From assembly GCF_040270295.1 (NCBI RefSeq), contig NZ_JBELOE010000228.1: DNA of 64,000 nucleotides; one strand, 5' to 3'. Positions 36,274 through 44,665 of the stretch are shown piece by piece. The translations under genes and the position numbers were made by a program. The stretch comes from Catenovulum sediminis (lineage in GTDB: Bacteria; Pseudomonadota; Gammaproteobacteria; Enterobacterales; Alteromonadaceae). The notes under the pieces are model-generated. The model did not search any database, was not told the origin of the DNA, and was given only the letters and a program-made list of their open reading frames with translations. Each line of letters starts with the position of its first letter. The stretch's first letter is position 1.

Positions 36274-37194
36274 ATGAATCGAACTTATAAATACAAATGT
36301 GTGAATACCCTAACGACCATGTTCGTGTGTACATATCTCGCTTTATATAGTGGTTTTAGTGGTTTCGTGAACGCTAATACGGCTGTTTCTCAAGATATAA
36401 AAATACAAGTAGGTATCTCAAAAGAAGATAAAAAGGTTTATTTAGATTGGACGACAAACCAAAATTGCTCTGAAGTCACTCACTATTTAACGTCATATTC
36501 GCCCAGACCTGCCGTAGAAGTACTGATATTTTGTAAAGCACTAAAAGCGGCTGGTTTAAATTTTCGCTTAGAGCTTATAGAGTCAGGTAACTACAGCCGC
36601 AACCTTAAGCTAATGAGCAGCCAGTATATCCATACCACCGCTGAAACGGTTTGGTATGAACAAGCAAAAAAACTGAATGTATATGTGAGTTTGCCAGTTT
36701 TTGATAAAGAAACGATAGAAAAAGGGCTTTTTACCCTGCCAAACCACCCTCTGCTTAAAATCCCCAGCTACAAATTAACAAGTCAACTTCAGAACTACGT
36801 TGGTATCAGCGTCGGACACTGGTTTTATGACTGGAAAGCAATGAATGAAATCACATCACAGGTTATTTCTGCGCCAAGCCAAGCATCAATTCACAGAATG
36901 GTTGCAGCCAAAAGAGCTGATTTTTGTTTCGGTGAGTTTAATCAAAATATGACGTTTACAATGGAAGGTATCGAATTAGTTAACATACCCAATGTTAAAA
37001 TTAAACTGGCAGGCAGCCGGCATTTCATTGTTAACAAAAATATGGAAAACAGTGAGCTTATTTATACTAATTTGAATAAAGGCATCGAACTGTTAAGAGC
37101 GAAAGGTGAAATAGAAAAAACCAAAGAATTGTCTGGCGTTAAAAACACAGCCGTCAAAGATTGGATATTATTAAATCCAAATAATGCTTCTTAG
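36274..37194 (+). CDS. Periplasmic solute-binding-like protein (type 2 PBP fold)
   Basis: A 306-residue protein with a signal peptide (about 1-35, ending FVNA). Its overall pattern resembles bacterial family 3 extracellular solute-binding proteins (AVEVLIFCKALKAAGLNFRL, SIHRMVAAKRADFCFGEF, KLAGSRHFIVNKNMENSELI). No ABC permease or ATPase is nearby, so it may be an orphan sensor-type binding protein rather than a transporter part. It is divergent from the second TBDR. Identification is by general resemblance only. The ATG at 36274 lacks a clear ribosome site. Confidence 0.6.
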   Translation: MNRTYKYKCVNTLTTMFVCTYLALYSGFSGFVNANTAVSQDIKIQVGISKEDKKVYLDWTTNQNCSEVTHYLTSYSPRPAVEVLIFCKALKAAGLNFRLELIESGNYSRNLKLMSSQYIHTTAETVWYEQAKKLNVYVSLPVFDKETIEKGLFTLPNHPLLKIPSYKLTSQLQNYVGISVGHWFYDWKAMNEITSQVISAPSQASIHRMVAAKRADFCFGEFNQNMTFTMEGIELVNIPNVKIKLAGSRHFIVNKNMENSELIYTNLNKGIELLRAKGEIEKTKELSGVKNTAVKDWILLNPNNAS

Positions 37195-37217
37195 TCTTAA
37201 TGTTCCGTATAAAAAAA

Positions 37218-37241
37218 TGCCCTTAAATACTTTTAAGGGCA
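37218..37241 (-). terminator. Hairpin with minus-strand T-run
   Basis: 10-bp stem TGCCCTTAAA / TTTAAGGGCA with a 4-nt loop. Seven A precede it on the plus strand, so it works as an intrinsic terminator for minus-strand transcripts, although no minus-strand gene ends just before it. It may also stop the plus-strand gene ending at 37194, without a T-run. Confidence 0.65.
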
Positions 37242-37313
37242 ACAGGACACACACAAAACAGGGTTATTAAAAGACTGAATTTCAATTCAAACCTTCAATA
37301 AAGTTAATTGTAC

Positions 37314-37325
37314 ATTGTTAACAAT
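37314..37325. promoter_or_regulatory. Operator-like palindrome in a convergent intergenic region
   Basis: Perfect ATTGTTAACAAT lying downstream of both neighbouring genes, between two terminators. The flanking sequence AATTGTAC just before it is shared with the site at 41912. This is an unusual place for an operator. Confidence 0.5.
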
Positions 37326-37388
37326 AATAATCAAGTAAACCAACTTAAATTTATTCTATTTTTTTACAAACATGTCAAACATAATACA

Positions 37389-37424
37389 AAAAAGCTACTT
37401 GCATTTTCACGCAAGTAGCTTTTT
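37389..37424. terminator. Bidirectional terminator at the end of the AHG operon
   Basis: 14-bp stem AAAAAGCTACTTGC / GCAAGTAGCTTTTT with an 8-nt loop. T-runs on both strands. It lies 26 bp past the aldehyde dehydrogenase stop. Confidence 0.88.
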
Positions 37425-37449
37425 GTTTAAAACGCGATAAGCAGTTTAA

Positions 37450-38901
37450 TTATAGACTTTCTTTAAAATAGATGGTTTTCTTTTCTACGTACTGCTCTAG
37501 CCCATATTTACCGTCTTCACCACCAAAACCACTTTGTTTCCAACCATTGTGGAAACCTTGGTGTTGCTCACCTATGCCTCGGTTGATATAAACTTCACCC
37601 ACTTCCATTTCGTCAATTGAGCGATGAATGTAGTTTAAGTTTTGTGTGTATAAATACGCCGACAATCCATATTCACTATCGTTGGTATAAGCGATAGCTT
37701 CATCAATACTACTGATTTTAACAATTGGCAAAATCGGACCAAATGTTTCTTCATGTACTAGGATGTTATCTTGTTTTACGTCTACCAGTACGGTTGGTTC
37801 GTACCAGTTTCCGCCTTCAAAACCTTCAATACTGGCTTGTTTACCACCTAAAACTAATTTAGCGCCCTGCTCAATCCCTTTTTCAACGATATGATGGATG
37901 TTTTTAATTTCAGATTGGTTAACTTTTGGTCCCATTTCGGTTGTTGGGTCCATTGGGTCGCCTACTTTTATCGCTTTCACTTTTGGTAAGAATTTTTCGA
38001 TAAAGGCATCGTATACAGATTCATGTACATAAAGTCTTTCGGCACAAGTACAAACCTGACCACAGTTAAGATAACGTGCAACCACAGCATCATCTACTGC
38101 TTTGTCTAAGTCGGCATCTTCCATTACTATCATGGGCGCTTTACCACCAAGTTCAAGCATGGTCGGTGTTAAATACTCAGCACTGGTTTTGTAAATAATC
38201 TTGCCTGCGCGTGTACTACCCGTCATGGTAATTAATTTAGTAATTGGGCTTTCACAAAGTGTTTGACCAATTACCGAGCCAGTACCGTTAACAATATTTA
38301 ATACACCCGCTGGTATGCCAGCTTCATTTGCTAAACGACCTAACTCTAATGTTGCTAATGGCGTTTCTTGTGTCGGCTTAACGACGATCGAATTACCGGT
38401 GATTAATGCCGGACCAATTTTACGACCGGCAAGCGCCAACGGAAAGTTCCAAGCAGTAATCGCAACGACAACGCCACGCGGTACTTTATGAATGAAGATT
38501 TTTTCATCTTCATTGTCTGAAGGTAAAATGTCACCTTGCAAAGTTAACGCGTTGTCACATGCATATTCGATAAAAGTCGCTGTGGCGTTAACTTCCATTC
38601 GTGCAACTGCGATTAATTTACCTTGTTCAGCAACGAGTAATTCCGCCAACGCTTCGCTATTGTCTCGAATTAAGCTCGCGAATTTACGTAAAACACTGGC
38701 ACGTGCACGAGCCGTTAACTTAGCCCAGCCTTTTTGCGCTTTATCTGCAATTTCTAATGCTTCTTTTGCATCTTCAGCACAACCTGCTGGGATTTCACCC
38801 ACTAATTTACCAGTGCTAGGGCTCAATACTTGGATTGTCTCATCTGATTTAGACGGAACATATTGACCGTTGATAAAATTTAATTTGTTATGGATTTGCA
38901 T
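37450..38901 (-). CDS. NAD(P)-dependent aldehyde dehydrogenase, likely 3,6-anhydro-L-galactose dehydrogenase
   Basis: An ALDH-superfamily enzyme of 483 residues. Motifs are AITAWNFPLALAGRKIGPAL, the catalytic Glu in MLELGGKAPMIV, the catalytic Cys in YLNCGQVCTCAERLYV, and ETFGPILPIV. It is close to E. coli AldA-type lactaldehyde dehydrogenases, so oxidation of another aldehyde is possible. In this operon with a cycloisomerase-like enolase and beside GH117, oxidation of AHG to anhydrogalactonate is the best guess. I chose ATG 38901, preceded by GGGGAGA and four bases after the SDR stop; an in-frame start at 38931 would overlap the SDR. No signal peptide; cytoplasmic. Confidence 0.85.
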   Translation of the reverse strand: MQIHNKLNFINGQYVPSKSDETIQVLSPSTGKLVGEIPAGCAEDAKEALEIADKAQKGWAKLTARARASVLRKFASLIRDNSEALAELLVAEQGKLIAVARMEVNATATFIEYACDNALTLQGDILPSDNEDEKIFIHKVPRGVVVAITAWNFPLALAGRKIGPALITGNSIVVKPTQETPLATLELGRLANEAGIPAGVLNIVNGTGSVIGQTLCESPITKLITMTGSTRAGKIIYKTSAEYLTPTMLELGGKAPMIVMEDADLDKAVDDAVVARYLNCGQVCTCAERLYVHESVYDAFIEKFLPKVKAIKVGDPMDPTTEMGPKVNQSEIKNIHHIVEKGIEQGAKLVLGGKQASIEGFEGGNWYEPTVLVDVKQDNILVHEETFGPILPIVKISSIDEAIAYTNDSEYGLSAYLYTQNLNYIHRSIDEMEVGEVYINRGIGEQHQGFHNGWKQSGFGGEDGKYGLEQYVEKKTIYFKESL

Positions 38902-38905
38902 GGAA

Positions 38906-39670
38906 TTATCTCCCCATCCAGCCGCCGTCAACTAACAAGACAGCGCCGTTCATATAATTTGCTGCGTCAGAAGCTAAAAAGACTGTCGGTCCTTTAAAGT
39001 CATCTGGCTCACCCCAGCGACCTTGCGGAATGCGATCTAAGATAGATTTAGAACGCACAGGGTCGTTTCTTAAAGCTTCGGTATTGTCTGTCGCAATATA
39101 ACCCGGCGCGATAGCATTCACATTAACGCCTTTTCCTGCCCACTCGTTCGCCAGTGCTTTAGTTAACTGTCCGATTGCGCCTTTACTCGCTGCATAACCC
39201 GGTACAGTGATACCACCTTGGAAAGTTAATAATGAGGCAGTGAATATAACCTTACCATGACCACGCTCAACCATTTCTTTACCTAATTCACGGCTTAAAA
39301 TAAATTGTGAATTTAAGTTAATTTCAATGATTTGATCCCAATATTCGTCGCTGTGTTGAACAGCTGGGTCACGTAAAATAGAACCTGCATTATTGACCAA
39401 AATGTCAATTTGTGGGTGGTCTGCTTTTACGGCATTGATAAAACTATACAAGCTATCACGATTAGAAAAATCACACTGGTAAGCGTAAAACTTCTGACCT
39501 GTCGCGGTAACTGCTTTTTCAGGTGCAGAGCCAGATTTAGCTAAACTTGCAGACACACCAATTACGTCCGCGCCTGCTTCTGCTAAAGCCTCAGCCATCG
39601 CTAAACCAATACCACGGCTACAACCTGTAACCAATGCAACTTTGCCTTTTAAACTAAATTTATCTAACAT
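38906..39670 (-). CDS. Short-chain dehydrogenase/reductase (KduD-like)
   Basis: A 254-residue SDR: Rossmann motif TGCSRGIG, NNAGS, catalytic Ser in FTASLLTFQGG and YAASK. It resembles 2-dehydro-3-deoxy-D-gluconate 5-dehydrogenase (KduD). In the oxidoreductive AHG route I recall, one enzyme oxidises 2-keto-3-deoxy-L-galactonate at C5 and a second reduces the diketo acid to 2-keto-3-deoxy-D-gluconate; this SDR fits the reducing step (inference). ATG 39670 has GGAG six bases upstream; an in-frame ATG at 39682 overlaps the stop of the upstream gene (TAATG) and is also possible. Tight operon packing indicates coupled translation. Confidence 0.85.
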   Translation of the reverse strand: MLDKFSLKGKVALVTGCSRGIGLAMAEALAEAGADVIGVSASLAKSGSAPEKAVTATGQKFYAYQCDFSNRDSLYSFINAVKADHPQIDILVNNAGSILRDPAVQHSDEYWDQIIEINLNSQFILSRELGKEMVERGHGKVIFTASLLTFQGGITVPGYAASKGAIGQLTKALANEWAGKGVNVNAIAPGYIATDNTEALRNDPVRSKSILDRIPQGRWGEPDDFKGPTVFLASDAANYMNGAVLLVDGGWMGR

Positions 39671-39681
39671 TTTTTGCTCCA

Positions 39682-40704
39682 TTATTCTTCGTTACAAGCG
39701 ACAAGTGCTTTCATACCCTGCGGGTTGTTATCCATACTCGCAAACGCTTGACCAATATTTTCTAATTGATTGATTGAGCTAATGAATGGATTAATATCAA
39801 CTTTACCAGATGCGATTAAATCAATTGCCATATCGAAATCGGCCGCTTCATATACGCGCGCACCTAATAGCTCTAATTCTTTCCAGAAAAACTGGAACAT
39901 ATCAACTTTAGGTTGTTGTGAGTGAATTGCGACCATAACTAACCGACCACGACGTCCAGCAATTTGTGTCATTGCTTCAATCGCTGGCTGCACACCAGAG
40001 ACTTCAAATACAACGTCAGCACCTTTAGTGCCAGTCCATTCACTTACATAAGCTTCAAGGTCAGTTTCTAATGGGTTAACAGATTCAATGCCAATATTTT
40101 TAGCAAATTCACGACGCGCTTCGTTCACTTCAGAGATAAGTACATCCGCACCCACTGATTTAGCGACCAATGCAACTAACTGACCAATTGGGCCACCGCC
40201 AATAACAACCGCTTTTTCACCGGCTTTTAGACGAGAGCGTGAAATATCATGACAAGCAACTGATAAAGGTTCAATCAATGCACCTTGTTTCAAATCAACA
40301 GTTGCAGGTAGCTTATGCAAAGTACGCTCTTTGACTGTCCAGTGTTTTTGGAATGCACCTGGCGAGTCAATGCCCATAAATTTCAAATTTTGACAAATGT
40401 GCGTATAGCCCGCTTCACAAGTTGGACATTCACCACACCAGTCAAGCGGTCGAACAACAACGCGTTCACCAACTTTATGATTTTTAACATCAGAACCAAC
40501 TTCAACAATAGTCCCTGACATTTCGTGACCAATTGTTTTAGGCGGTGCAACACGCTGGTCCATAACACCATGATAAATATGCATGTCGGTGCCGCAGATA
40601 CCGACATAACCTACGGCAATTTTTACTTCGTCTGCTTCTGGGCTACGTTCGTTTGCTGCAACGATTTCAAAACTTTTGTTACCTATATATTGTGCTGCAA
40701 TCAT
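39682..40704 (-). CDS. Zinc-dependent alcohol dehydrogenase (MDR family)
   Basis: A 340-residue medium-chain dehydrogenase. Catalytic zinc ligands are in GICGTDMHIYHG and GHEMSGTIVEVG, the structural zinc site in WCGECPTCEAGYTHIC, and the nucleotide site in VIGGGPIGQLVALVA. It is related to L-threonine, sorbitol and L-galactonate 5-dehydrogenases. The probable role is C5 oxidation of 2-keto-3-deoxy-L-galactonate during AHG catabolism (inference from context). It starts 12 bp after the enolase-family gene with GAGGTG as ribosome site, and its stop overlaps or abuts the SDR start. Cytoplasmic. Confidence 0.88.
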   Translation of the reverse strand: MIAAQYIGNKSFEIVAANERSPEADEVKIAVGYVGICGTDMHIYHGVMDQRVAPPKTIGHEMSGTIVEVGSDVKNHKVGERVVVRPLDWCGECPTCEAGYTHICQNLKFMGIDSPGAFQKHWTVKERTLHKLPATVDLKQGALIEPLSVACHDISRSRLKAGEKAVVIGGGPIGQLVALVAKSVGADVLISEVNEARREFAKNIGIESVNPLETDLEAYVSEWTGTKGADVVFEVSGVQPAIEAMTQIAGRRGRLVMVAIHSQQPKVDMFQFFWKELELLGARVYEAADFDMAIDLIASGKVDINPFISSINQLENIGQAFASMDNNPQGMKALVACNEE

Positions 40705-40716
40705 TTTGTGACACCT

Positions 40717-41868
40717 CTAAGATTGTTTAATTAAATGTGGACCGACAAGCGCAGGGTCAAACTCTACGCCAGTACCTGCTACGTCGGGTGCTACTGCACG
40801 TCCATTAGCATCAACTACGAACGGTTGCTTTGTATATTGATCAATTGGGAAAGAATGCACTTCCATATACCCAGCATGTGGCTGAGAAGACATCAATGAA
40901 ACATGCAATTCATGCATACCGTGTGTACAAATTGGTAAGTTATTGATGTAAGCCAGTTCTGCCACTTTCATCCAACCGGTTATCCCGCCAATGTTTGATG
41001 CATCTGGTTGTAAAAAGCCTAATTTTGCTTGTTGAACTGCATAGTTAAATTCGTAAACGGTATGAAGATTTTCCCCCATTGCCAATGCAATTGAGGTACT
41101 TTGTGCAATGCGAGCATATCCTTGATAATCGTCCGGGATGGTCGGCTCTTCAAACCATGTAATGTCGTATTTTTCAATGGCACGGGCAAAACGAATAGCC
41201 GTTTCTACGGTTAAAGAATAATTTGCATCGACCATAAAAATAGTATCGTTGCCGATTAACTTTCTAACTGCGGCAACGCGAGCAACGTCTTCGCGATAAT
41301 CTTCTTTGCCCACTTTAATTTTAACGCCTTTAAAACCGCGATCTAAATAGCCCTGAATATTTGCGAGCAATTTCTCTTCTGAAAAGTTAAGGTCAATACC
41401 ACCTGCATAACAACGTGTTGAGTTATTTGCGCCACCTGCGACTTGCCATAATGGTTGGTTTAAACGCTTACATTTGATATCCCACAAAGCGATATCAACT
41501 GCTGAAATAGCAAAGCTCACTAAACCACCTCGGCCAACGTAATGTAAGTGATAAGTCATGTCTTCCCACAACTTGGCAATACGAGCAGAATCAGCACCGA
41601 TGAGGATGGGTTTAATTTCATCTTCGACTAATGAATATATAGCGCGTCCGCCTTTACCACCTGTGTAAGTATAACCAACACCTTCGATGCCATCGTTACA
41701 GGTAATTCGACATACAACTATTTCAAAATGTGTGTGATCACCGTGCTTGGCATCGCTTAATACTTCCGCTAAAGGAATTTGATAATATTCTGTTTTCACG
41801 GATTTGATATTGCTCATCAAAGGCGTGATATCTAATAAATTTGATTCTTTATTTGCCACTATACTCAC
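40717..41868 (-). CDS. Enolase-superfamily enzyme, likely 3,6-anhydro-L-galactonate cycloisomerase
   Basis: A 383-residue member of the mandelate racemase/muconate-lactonizing group. The N-terminal cap has SDAKHGDHTHFEIVV and GVGYTYTGGKGGRAI. The barrel carries Lys-x-Lys in GVKIKVGKE, metal ligands in FMVDANYS, TWFEEPT and AMGENLH, and a catalytic His in CTHGMHELHV. The pattern matches anhydrogalactonate cycloisomerases as I recall them; other sugar-acid dehydratases of the superfamily are alternatives. It is the first gene of the four-gene operon. The start is uncertain: GTG 41868 has AGAG nine bases upstream, while ATG 41817 fits the usual N-terminus but lacks a ribosome site. Confidence 0.82.
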   Translation of the reverse strand: MSIVANKESNLLDITPLMSNIKSVKTEYYQIPLAEVLSDAKHGDHTHFEIVVCRITCNDGIEGVGYTYTGGKGGRAIYSLVEDEIKPILIGADSARIAKLWEDMTYHLHYVGRGGLVSFAISAVDIALWDIKCKRLNQPLWQVAGGANNSTRCYAGGIDLNFSEEKLLANIQGYLDRGFKGVKIKVGKEDYREDVARVAAVRKLIGNDTIFMVDANYSLTVETAIRFARAIEKYDITWFEEPTIPDDYQGYARIAQSTSIALAMGENLHTVYEFNYAVQQAKLGFLQPDASNIGGITGWMKVAELAYINNLPICTHGMHELHVSLMSSQPHAGYMEVHSFPIDQYTKQPFVVDANGRAVAPDVAGTGVEFDPALVGPHLIKQS

Positions 41869-41911
41869 GAATGAAATCTCTACACTATTTTAGACATACA
41901 TTCAATTGTAC

Positions 41912-41923
41912 ATTGTTAACAAT
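41912..41923. promoter_or_regulatory. Operator-like palindrome upstream of the AHG operon
   Basis: Perfect ATTGTTAACAAT, 44 bp upstream of the first start codon of the operon, in a position to overlap its promoter. The rest of the 364-bp gap to the GntR gene (41869-42232) is AT-rich and has no other gene. Confidence 0.62.
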
Positions 41924-42232
41924 AGTATTCAAACTTTTATCGCAAAAAAATTACTATTTTTATATATGCAAAATCGTTAAAACAGGTAATTTTCATCATA
42001 AATAATATAAAAAACAATTGATTAGCTGGTATTTGAGGCTTTAAAATTAAATTATAGAATTTTGCTGGAAGACGAATAAATTGATTGTTTGACAAACTTC
42101 TAATACATTTTCATTGATTATATTGACAAAATGTAATAAAAATTTCGTTTAACATTATTTTTAGTTTACAATTCACCGTCAATTTTTTATGGGCATTTAT
42201 TATTACCGGCACAAATACGGATACAGAAAATT

Positions 42233-42844
42233 ATGAATACAAGAACCAATAAAATCATCCCTGTTAGGGAGCAAATAGCGGATGCATTGAGATCAGACAT
42301 CATCTCAGGTGAGTTAGCAGCCAATACTAAACTAAACGAGCAACAATTAGCAGAGCGTTTTGGTGTGTCTCGCGGCCCTATTCGAGATGTTTTGCTAAAA
42401 CTAACAAAAGAAGGCTTATTGGTTAGTAGAAATAATGTTGGCTCTTCAGTAAGCAGCCCGTTAACACCTGAGATGCAAAAGCTCAATGTAGAAATTCGTC
42501 GCAAAATTGAAGAATTTGCAATCAAGAATCTAGTTGGTAAAACAACCGACCGAAATCTAGAAGAGTTAGAGTCCATCATTAGTCGGATGCAAGAGCATTT
42601 TGACCGTGAAGAATTTACCGAACTGACTAAGTCTGATATCGAGTTCCACCAATACCTAGTTAATCTGGCCGGCGGCGAAGACTTAGTGAATATTTGGTAT
42701 CCAATTGTAATTCGCATGCGTATGAATTATCAGCGCATCAAAACCTCACAGGCGTTAGTTGATGAACACCGTCATATTTTAGACGGCATACGCAGTAAAG
42801 ATGTTAAAGCGGCCACAGCGGCGCTTAGAAAAAACATCAAGTAA
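42233..42844 (+). CDS. GntR-family transcriptional regulator with FCD domain
   Basis: A 203-residue regulator. The N-terminal winged helix (about 10-75) has QLAERFGVSRGPIRDVLLKL and a wing RNNVGSSVSSPL. The FCD domain (about 85-200) has SDIEFHQYLVNLAGG and DEHRHILDGIRSKD, the Asp/His residues that usually bind metal. It is divergent from the AHG operon, and its gene shares that control region. It is therefore the most likely regulator of the operon and perhaps of all the ATTGTTAACAAT sites; a sugar acid is the expected effector (inference). Its last 8 bases overlap the convergent LysR gene. ATG start with a weak ribosome site. Confidence 0.88.
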   Translation: MNTRTNKIIPVREQIADALRSDIISGELAANTKLNEQQLAERFGVSRGPIRDVLLKLTKEGLLVSRNNVGSSVSSPLTPEMQKLNVEIRRKIEEFAIKNLVGKTTDRNLEELESIISRMQEHFDREEFTELTKSDIEFHQYLVNLAGGEDLVNIWYPIVIRMRMNYQRIKTSQALVDEHRHILDGIRSKDVKAATAALRKNIK

Positions 42845-43733
42845 TATTTGCTTCAAAGGTTTGTATAAACATTTGGGCAATTGGAGACAAACTAAATGCC
42901 CTATTTAAGAAAGCAGTTTTGCCCGGTAACTGCTTTCTTATGTCCTTATAGTACAAGCTTTCTGAGTGTGCTACCGACTTTGCTGTCGTCGAGCTGACAA
43001 TCGCACATCCAATACCATGATTTACCGCACTGATTAGATGAAACAGTGAGTCTGTTTCCAGTGCAATATCCAGTTCAATTCCCTCTTCTATCGCGGCATT
43101 GATAATATACTGCCTAAACTGCATGTTTTTACTAAACAAGCAAAGAGGCTTATCGACCAAATATTGCAAACTACAAAATGCATCCGAAAAATTAAATTCG
43201 TCCTTGAATGTTTCAGAATATATAATCGCAAATCGCAAAGATGCCAAAGGTGCAACCTGCAACTGTTGTTTATCGGCTTGTGACAAATTCTCAGCAAAGC
43301 CTAATCCCAAATCTATCCGGTGTGTATGTAGAGCGTTCAGGATCTCTGGATTTGTCAGCACATTTATTGCAAAACTGACATCAGGATATTTAGCTCTGAA
43401 CTGCGCGATATGTGGCATAATATCGACATTCGATTGAGGTACAATGCCTAAACGTAACACACCTGACATGCCATGATTTAATTTACTAATGCCTTCTTTT
43501 AAAGCTTGCTGTTCAAATAAAATATTTTCAGCATGCTTTAATACCAAAGCGCCCTGCTCGGTTAATGCGATAAAATGAGAGTCACGAATCACCAATTGAT
43601 TACCCAACTCTTTTTCTAAGCTTGCAATACTGGCTGATAAAGTAGGTTGTGTTACATGACACAATTGCGCAGCACGCGCGAAATGCTGCTCTTTTGCCAA
43701 GGTGTAAAAATATTTAAGTTGCCTAAGATTCAA
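42837..43733 (-). CDS. LysR-family transcriptional regulator
   Basis: A 298-residue regulator with the canonical N-terminus MNLRQLKYFYTLAKEQHFAR and helix-turn-helix AAQLCHVTQPTLSASIASLE. A periplasmic-binding-like effector domain follows (about 90-295). The start is a TTG at 43733: an in-frame TAA directly precedes it and the LysR N-terminus is complete from there. It is divergent from fdhD across 127 bp, so it probably controls the fdhD-ydeP pair; it resembles the OxyR/CynR branch. Its 3' end overlaps the GntR gene by 8 bp in convergent orientation. Confidence 0.88.
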   Translation of the reverse strand: MNLRQLKYFYTLAKEQHFARAAQLCHVTQPTLSASIASLEKELGNQLVIRDSHFIALTEQGALVLKHAENILFEQQALKEGISKLNHGMSGVLRLGIVPQSNVDIMPHIAQFRAKYPDVSFAINVLTNPEILNALHTHRIDLGLGFAENLSQADKQQLQVAPLASLRFAIIYSETFKDEFNFSDAFCSLQYLVDKPLCLFSKNMQFRQYIINAAIEEGIELDIALETDSLFHLISAVNHGIGCAIVSSTTAKSVAHSESLYYKDIRKQLPGKTAFLNRAFSLSPIAQMFIQTFEANIT

Positions 43734-43860
43734 TTAAATTAACCAATCAAGTTAGTAATATTTGATAAATTTATTCTATCATTAGATAGAATTGAATAAT
43801 TGGTTTTCATTACTTTTATTGCTTAAGCTTAAGACATATTATTTGAATACGAAGTGCTTA

Positions 43861-44640
43861 ATGCAGGCAAAACACATTATCGAACTAAACCAACCTCTTA
43901 ATCCGCTTATTGAAGAAAGTGCAATCGCGATTAATGTAAATGAGATTAATTATGCAGTCATGATGGCCACACCAGATGACTTAGAGGTTTTTGTATACGG
44001 CTTTTTGTTTTCAGAAGGTGTTATCACCCAAGTTTATGACGTCCATGAAATTGAAATGGAATATTTGGAAGATGCTGTCAATATCAATGTGCAAATTGCC
44101 AATAGATGCATGCATAAACTAAAGCAACACATGCATCGATTAAAAGGCACGTCCGGTTGCGGTTTATGTGGCAAACAAGCGCTTGAACAGGCGCTGCCCA
44201 AATTACCAGCACTGCCTAAATCCGAGCCTTTTGTTGTTAAAAACGCGCAATCTCTTAGAAACAAAATAGTCCAATACCAATTTAAGCGTAAAAACTCAGG
44301 TGCTATTCATTGTGCTGCATGGATAGACAGCATGTTAGATGTACTTGTCTGCAAAGAAGATATTGGCCGCCATAATGCACTTGATAAAACCATTGGTGCA
44401 TTATTAAAAAACTATCACTTAAACGCAAAAGATAAACAGGCTGGCGCTTTGCTGGTGAGTAGTCGATGCAGCGCTGAATTAATACAAAAAGCAATTGTTT
44501 TTGGTGCAAATAATTTAATCAGTTTGGCCTCGCCCAGCCAGTTAGCGGTTAAATTAGCACAGCGCCATAATTTAAATTTAATTCATCTACCAAAATACGA
44601 TCAAGCAATTTATTACACGCAAAATCAACCCCGTATTTAA
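43861..44640 (+). CDS. fdhD: FdhD, formate dehydrogenase accessory sulfurtransferase
   Basis: A protein of about 259 residues that transfers sulfur to the molybdenum cofactor of formate dehydrogenases. Diagnostic motifs are FVYGFLFSEGVI, TSGCGLCGKQALEQ (the CxxC pair) and CKEDIGRHNALDKTIGALL. The ATG at 43861 (MQAKHIIELN) matches the usual N-terminus; the open frame extends 23 codons upstream into a hydrophobic non-conserved stretch that I discard. It is followed after 25 bp by a YdeP-like molybdopterin enzyme, its probable client. Confidence 0.9.
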   Translation: MQAKHIIELNQPLNPLIEESAIAINVNEINYAVMMATPDDLEVFVYGFLFSEGVITQVYDVHEIEMEYLEDAVNINVQIANRCMHKLKQHMHRLKGTSGCGLCGKQALEQALPKLPALPKSEPFVVKNAQSLRNKIVQYQFKRKNSGAIHCAAWIDSMLDVLVCKEDIGRHNALDKTIGALLKNYHLNAKDKQAGALLVSSRCSAELIQKAIVFGANNLISLASPSQLAVKLAQRHNLNLIHLPKYDQAIYYTQNQPRI

Positions 44641-44665
44641 AAACGCATTCAGGTACATAATCGGT

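Noticed and set aside
42187..42717. 176-codon minus-strand open frame opposite the GntR gene
   Set aside because: Serine-rich shadow of the GntR coding sequence, whose winged-helix and FCD motifs are unmistakable.
43792..43860. Upstream extension of FdhD as a signal or membrane segment
   Set aside because: FdhD is cytoplasmic and conserved sequence begins at MQAKHIIELN; the extension has no ribosome site.
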